Shown here: positions 58,761-64,000 of the stretch, in pieces
Numbering within the stretch: position 1 is the first letter of the stretch
Layout of the letters: each line of letters starts with the position of its first letter
DNA from: Odobenus rosmarus divergens
Taxonomy: Eukaryota; Chordata; Mammalia; Carnivora; Odobenidae
Reading direction: 5' to 3'
Length of the DNA: 64,000 nt
NCBI RefSeq assembly: GCF_000321225.1
Contig: NW_004450382.1
Coordinates: forward strand, 555,051 to 619,050
The notes under the pieces: model-generated
Told to the model about the DNA's origin: nothing
Database searches by the model: none
The model's input: the letters and a program-made list of their open reading frames with translations, nothing else
Translations under genes and position numbers: made by a program

Positions 58761-59870
58761 TTGTTACTCATGGTTTCTTGTTTTGGCCCTAGTATTTATA
58801 CTATTGATTTTCCAGCCCAAAGTCACTGATCTTATTTCCAAGCTAGTGTCTGTGGTGGGCAGTGTTAAGATAGAGACTACACCTGGATCTTCAAGGCTGT
58901 GGGGCTCACTAGGGGACACTGCCCTATGAGGATTATCGATTAGGAATGAGATAGTACTAACTGGGAAAAGATGTGGAATTCCAGTGGCCAGAAATGCTCT
59001 AATGGTCTATTTTCTATGTGAGATGTTTAATTCCATTTTATTTTCAGGTTTTATTTTATTAGTTAGTTACTCAGAGTGATCTTAGTAACTTTTTCTTTCT
59101 ACCCGATACTTGAGCTATTATCTCTGGTGTGCCTGTGTACATTTTTAAACACTGCTCTGTATTCCTTTAGCTCTTCCAGATGAATTATCTGTGATGAGGC
59201 CAGTGTTTGGGGTAGAATGGGGGAAAAGTCACTGATGTCTCTTCAGATTGAATCAACATAAATGGTCAACATCAGGGGATGGTGAAATGATCATACATAT
59301 AATAGAATGTTATACAGCTATTAAAATAGTTTCCAGAAATTATTTTAAAACTTTAATTTTTAAAAGGTAAAAAAGTTATATAAATATTTATGTAAAATTC
59401 AGTATAAATTATTGCTGAATTCTATGTGAATTATTGCATACAAAGTAAAAGTTCCCATTCCCTGGAGGCAACTGCTATGACTAAGTGCTTTTTAGGAATT
59501 CCTGATGACCTGAGAAATGCTTATGATGTAGTTTCAGGCAAAGGAGACAGCATGTAGAAATGTGTGAACAGAGTGGTTTCAGCTATGAGTATAACCACTG
59601 ACCTGAAGGGAACACTTTATGAAGATATTCTGGGATGTTTGAGGTGATAGAATTAAGGGGATTTGGGAAAAATACAGTTAGAAATAGAAAGGAGGAAATA
59701 ATAGAAATAATAGTATGCACATTAATAACAACAATAATATATATAACACAATGACCTTTTTTTAAAACAAAATGATACAAAATTATTCTATAACCATCAG
59801 AAAATGATGGCCTATATTTACTGATTTTGAGTAATTTCTTTTTTTTAAAGTTTTTTTTTTTTTTTTTTTT
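58761..59870. other. PIK3R3 intron, unassigned, ending in a T-run at a gap
   Basis: No gene. 59260-59470 faintly resembles an old LINE 3' region. A homopolymer T tract (59851-59870) runs into the gap. Confidence 0.4.
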
Positions 59871-60240
59871 NNNNNNNNNNNNNNNNNNNNNNNNNNNNNN
59901 NNNNNNNNNNNNNNNNNNNNNNNNNNNNNNNNNNNNNNNNNNNNNNNNNNNNNNNNNNNNNNNNNNNNNNNNNNNNNNNNNNNNNNNNNNNNNNNNNNNN
60001 NNNNNNNNNNNNNNNNNNNNNNNNNNNNNNNNNNNNNNNNNNNNNNNNNNNNNNNNNNNNNNNNNNNNNNNNNNNNNNNNNNNNNNNNNNNNNNNNNNNN
60101 NNNNNNNNNNNNNNNNNNNNNNNNNNNNNNNNNNNNNNNNNNNNNNNNNNNNNNNNNNNNNNNNNNNNNNNNNNNNNNNNNNNNNNNNNNNNNNNNNNNN
60201 NNNNNNNNNNNNNNNNNNNNNNNNNNNNNNNNNNNNNNNN
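59871..60240. other. Assembly gap, 370 N
   Basis: Undetermined bases between poly(T) on the left and (TC)n on the right. The flanks suggest one or more SINEs or simple repeats inside. Confidence 0.99.
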
Positions 60241-60275
<35 letters not shown>

Positions 60276-60318
60276 CACACGCACACACACACACACTCTC
60301 TCTCTCTCTCTCTCTCTC
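60241..60318. repeat. Compound (TC)n/(AC)n microsatellite
   Basis: Alternating TC, then CACACACGCACACACACA, then TC again, directly after the gap. It could be the expanded CT-rich tail of a plus Can-SINE hidden in the N run. Confidence 0.93.
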
Positions 60319-60324
60319 AAATAT

Positions 60325-60480
60325 AGCTGGGGTTGCCATTATCTCCATCTTATAGATGGGAACTTGAAGCATAGAAAGACTCTCTTAAGGGACTTAACCA
60401 ATTTTCAGCATAATCAGGATTAGAATATAAATCTCCTAAATTCCAGTTTAGTTCATTTGTAGTATCCAGGTGTGATACTG
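60325..60480 (-). repeat. MIR SINE
   Basis: Antisense MIR: TATCTCCATCTTATAGATGG, AGGGACTTAACCAATTTTCA, GGATTAGAATATAAATCTCC. Confidence 0.8.
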
Positions 60481-61130
60481 TGCTTGACTTTAGAAACACA
60501 GAGGGAGAGAAGAGACTATTCCACAAAAGGTTGAAGTACTCTGACGACATTTGTCAAACACAATGTGCATTTGCCAAAATGGCATACTTTAATCCCTTTT
60601 CTCTGCATCAAACAAAGCAATGGTGGATTACTGTATTTCCGTGCACATATTTATTTAAAGGGCAACATACAACACTGTGTTTAATCTTACAAAGACTATT
60701 GAGTAAAAGATGCAAAAGAATATATATATACTATGAGTCTACTCATAGAAGGTACAAAACCAGGCAAATGTTAATTTTTTTTATTTTGGATGGGTATATA
60801 AAGTGGTAAAATCATGAAGAATAGCAAGGAAATGATCATCATAAAGGGCAGGGTAGTGTTATCACCAAGGTGGAGGAGGTGGAGTGGGAAGAAGCAGGGA
60901 GTTATGATCCAGAAAGGACACACAAGGAATTTCTGGGGTTGCTAGTCGTGGAAGTTCATTTTATACTAATTTGTTCAACTGTGTATTTGTTTTATGCACT
61001 TATTATATCTCACACTAAAAACATGGCTCTATGCAGAAACAATATTATTTCTATAGATCAGAAGTAGAACAGAAAACCATAATAATAATTATAAATGGAA
61101 CTTCCAGATCTAGAAATAAGTAGAGACAAC
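60481..61130. other. PIK3R3 intron, unassigned
   Basis: No exon seen. 60840-61020 loosely resembles an old LINE 3' end (GGAGTGGGAAGAAGCAGGGA, GTGTATTTGTTTTATGCACT), not firmly assigned. Confidence 0.4.
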
Positions 61131-61134
61131 TGAG

Positions 61135-62815
61135 AATTTGACCTCCCTGGTAGTTCTTTCTTGGACTTCTTTGCTGATTTCTCCTCTTTGACATTGATCC
61201 TCTTCTTTTTTCTGGTTACTTACTCACTCTGTTGATCTCAAACAGTCTCATGATTTTACATACCATCTATATGCTAGTAACTCCCAAACTTACATCTCTG
61301 CTTCTTCTAAGTTAATTCTAGACTCATATATATTCAACTACCTTTTCAACAGCTCCACTTGGATGTTTAATAGGTATCTCAAATTTAACATGTCAAAACT
61401 GAATTCATGAACAAAATTGAACTCAAGGCTGTTCTACCCTTTGCCTTCCCCATCTCAGTTGAGAGCAATCATATCTGTCTTGCTCAGGTCAAAAGCCTTG
61501 AAGCCATCCAAGACTCTTTCTTTTACATCTTCCATCTAATCCATCGGGAATTCCTGTTTACTTTACCTTTAGAATATAGCCAGAATGCAACCCCTTCTCG
61601 CCACATCCATTGCTACTACCCTGATCGAAGCCCACTATCATTTCTTGCTTTGATTTACCACAGAAACCTCCTAACAGATCTTCTTGCCCTTATCCATGCT
61701 CCCCTCCCCCTGATCAATTCTCAGTAGAGTAGCTGGTAATACAGGTGTCTCCTGCATTTTGCAAGTTCATGTTACACCACTTGGCTTTTATGAAAGACCT
61801 ACATTAGTACTTGTTTTCACTAACTGGAAGAAATCTGAAGACTTCTGCTTTTACAAAAAAGAGTGAAAAGTGACAATAACGTTCTGAGCTTGTTTTGCAG
61901 TGAGCTTTTAGAAGCAGTGCACATCCTCCAGCAGTGAGAGTGGTGCTGTTCCTTCCCTGAGAACTGCATTCAGCCTCTCAGCATCAAGCCACCATAACTT
62001 TGAACTGTGTCTGTGAGCATCTGTGCTTTATCTCCATTTAATCTCCATAATGTATGGTGATTAACATAACAATAAAAAAATTAAAAAAAAAAGATGTGTC
62101 CTAAGGTATCAGAAAAAAAGCCTAGGAGAAGTTATTTTTTGACTTTAGGAACACTAAAGATTTTTGCCACGTAAATTAATGGCAATTGCTTCTTTGCTTT
62201 ATGCCATTTTGGCTTATGAAAATTTTCATAGGAACTGTGTACTTTGAGAATGCTGGGAAAAGCTGTACTTGTAAAACATAGGTAGGATCACAGTACTCCT
62301 TTGTTTAAGACATATCTCTGGTTCCATGGTTTACATACAGGAAGAGCCAGAGTGCTTTTTATAATGCCCGGTATGATTGTGCCACGCTTCCTCTTTGACC
62401 TCATTTCTTCTCTCTTCCTCAGTATACTCCAACCACACTAGCCTCTTTGCTGTTCCTTGAATATACTAGGCCTGCTTCCTACCTTTGAGTGTTTGCACTG
62501 GCTGCTTCCTTGCCTGAAACACTCCCCACCCTGCCCCGTAGTCACCTAGCTGGCAGCTTGATTTAAAATTGCAACTCGCATTTCAGTCCTCCTTTCCCAC
62601 TCTACTTTTCTTTTTTCCATAACAATTCTTACAGATTCTTAATAATTCTAACAAACTATGTGAATTACTTATTATGTCTATTATTTATTATCTGTATAAC
62701 ACCCTAAACTATACGTTCTGGGAGGGCAGAAATATTTATCTAAGCTTGCTTACTTATATATCCCAAATGCTTCAAGTAATGCCTGGCATATAGTTAGCAT
62801 TCACTTATTTTTTGA
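61135..62815 (+). mobile_element. L2 LINE, sense, split by a DNA transposon
   Basis: ACATACCATCTATATGCTAG, CTCCACTTGGATGTTTAATA, AGAATATAGCCAGAATGCAA up to 61739, then TGTAAAACATAGGTAGGATC from 62270 and the 3' UTR to CATTCACTTATTTTTTGAAT. The two parts join exactly across a TA-flanked insertion. ORF2 is broken. Confidence 0.84.
61742..62265. mobile_element. TA-flanked 524-bp DNA transposon (mariner/Tigger-like, non-autonomous)
   Basis: Left end CAGGTGTCTCCTGCATTTTG; reversed right end CAGCTTTTCCCAGCATTCTC. These are imperfect inverted repeats of about 30 bp. TA lies on both sides (61740-61741, 62266-62267) and the L2 is continuous across it. An A-rich tract (62068-62092) follows CAATAAAA. 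It contains no open transposase. It resembles pogo/Tigger-group derivatives, but the exact family is not named. Confidence 0.72.
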
Positions 62816-62819
62816 ATGA

Positions 62820-64000
62820 ATTTATACAAGATAATGAACCAAAAGCACTCCATCTTGGCAGGGCCCGGAGTCAGCCTCCTGGTCTGAACTAGAGTATAGG
62901 CGGGCACTAACCCTCCTGTGAAAAAGGCTAGAAAAAGTGGCCACTGATGCCTGCAGCTCTGGCTTGTATAAAACTGCATTTCTGTTTTCTTGTCATGGCT
63001 AGAGAAAATGCTGCCCATATGCTCAGTAATATTGAGGGTTTAACAGAATATGAGTTCTGAGCAGCTGATGTGAGATTGGGTTCTGGACTTGGAATCCTTG
63101 GTTAGGGAGCTGGATATGGGAGTAGATGGAGGCAAGCCAAAAAAGCCCCGGGGTCAAAGCTGGGAGAGGGCTAACTGTGTGAGAACTGAGAGCAAAACGT
63201 GAGATGGCTGAGCTGAGGAGAGCTGTGGAGGCTTAAAGCTTTGGGAGGTGGCGGGGAGAAAGGGAGGGATGCAGTGATTAGCAGTACAGGAAATGTGCTG
63301 GGACGGTGAGTGTTAAAGGGAAATTAAAGAATTTATCTCCTCTGTTTGTAAGTATTTGTAAGTGTTATAGACCTCCTCTGTTTTTTCTGTGAAATCTTAG
63401 ATAAAATTTGGATTGCTTTGATGTAAGTGAATTCTTCCCAGAGAATGGGAAGACATTGTGTATCCTGAGTCATAGTTGGCACAGGGTAAGAATAGACTGC
63501 ATGTGGGGATATTTGACATCTGGATTACATGTAATTAGGAGGAAGTGATAGGACTTAGTGATGGATTGGGATAACGGACAGGAATTTGGCAATGAGATCA
63601 TTGGTGACCTTGGAAAGAGCAGTCTCTGTGGAATGGTAGGTACAGAAGCCAGAACAGAGTGAGCTGGAGTGTGAGAAAGACAGCCCATACAGACTATTTG
63701 TTCAAGAAACTCAACTGACCGGAAGATAATTTAGGGTTAAGGGATTATTTTTTCAACGTGGTGTTACTAGAACTTGTCTGTATGCTGATGAGAAGGAATC
63801 ATAAGAGGGGTTGGAGAAAAGAAAGGAGAGAAGGGGGTGTAGATACAGGTAGATTCATAGTTTTTGCGGTAGGTATAGTGGCATTGTTTATGGGGCAGCT
63901 ACTGCTTTGACAATGCTGTAAAACACACCAGTGTTAGTAAAGTGTAGATTATTAGTGTCTTCTTTAAGGATACAAGGCCAGAGCTTCGTAGGTAATTTTT
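62820..64000. other. PIK3R3 intron, mostly unassigned, purine-rich
   Basis: No exon with consensus splice sites was found. 63550-63850 (GATCATTGGTGACCTTGGAA, then TCTGTATGCTGATGAGAAGG) resembles a widespread ancient mammalian repeat read in antisense. 62850-63340 has no repeat I recognise. Confidence 0.4.

Noticed and set aside
59783..60423. Long frames of 169-198 residues on both strands
   Set aside because: They are open only because they run through 370 Ns and low-complexity (TC)n/poly(T).

Overview
This window is nuclear DNA from a caniform carnivore. It carries about 69 tRNA-Lys-derived Can-SINEs whose heads read GGCGCCTGGGTGGCTCAGT or close variants and whose tails are (AAATA)n plus poly(A). 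The diagnostic regions match the bear/seal/mustelid-type Can-SINE rather than the dog SINEC_Cf consensus, so an arctoid (not a canid) is inferred; the species cannot be fixed from this sequence alone.

The only protein-coding gene is a central portion of PIK3R3 on the + strand (phosphoinositide-3-kinase regulatory subunit gamma, p55-gamma). Four coding exons are seen at 33407-33515, 35622-35720, 47137-47317 and 47978-48103. All have canonical AG/GT borders and compatible phases. Together they encode the short proline-rich linker, the whole N-terminal SH2 domain (with the FLVRD phosphotyrosine-binding motif) and the beginning of the inter-SH2 coiled coil that holds the p110 catalytic subunit. 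The paralogue is identified as PIK3R3 rather than PIK3R1 or PIK3R2 from residues such as [29 protein letters not shown] and [13 protein letters not shown]. The first coding exon and the rest of iSH2/cSH2 lie outside the window, so 1-33406 is the upstream intron (or 5' flank) and 48104-64000 is part of a very long downstream intron.

Everything else is intronic or flanking repeat. 54-3808: antisense L1 with four insertion sites. 4587-6643: an old hAT-type transposon holding a MaLR-type LTR and SINEs. 6780-8960: antisense L1 with a nested Tigger2-type transposon that itself carries a younger L1. 12900-15045: sense L1 with two pairs of SINEs at reused target sites. 15517-16274: a twin-priming (5'-inverted) L1. 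16281-16621: a duplication around a 50-N gap. 17750-21190: ancient L1-like DNA. 26745-31560: antisense L1 split by a near full-length Tigger2 (27408-30554) with transposase relics. 31600-33110: old L1 untranslated-region DNA. 36740-38090, 44100-45740 and 61130-62815: sense L2 copies, the last split by a TA-flanked 524-bp DNA transposon. 50382-58760: long antisense L1 stacked with SINEs, a MaLR LTR and a tiny U6 snRNA retrocopy. There is a 370-N gap at 59871-60240.

No novel multi-gene system, CRISPR array, operon or tRNA/rRNA gene was found. The interesting content is the nested transposon record (a tailless 36-nt U6 fragment with target-site duplication, repeated SINE use of the same target, twin priming, Tigger/L1/L2 nesting), two assembly problems, and a SINE sitting about 20 bp after a PIK3R3 splice donor. 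Family names are from recognition by eye, not a library search.
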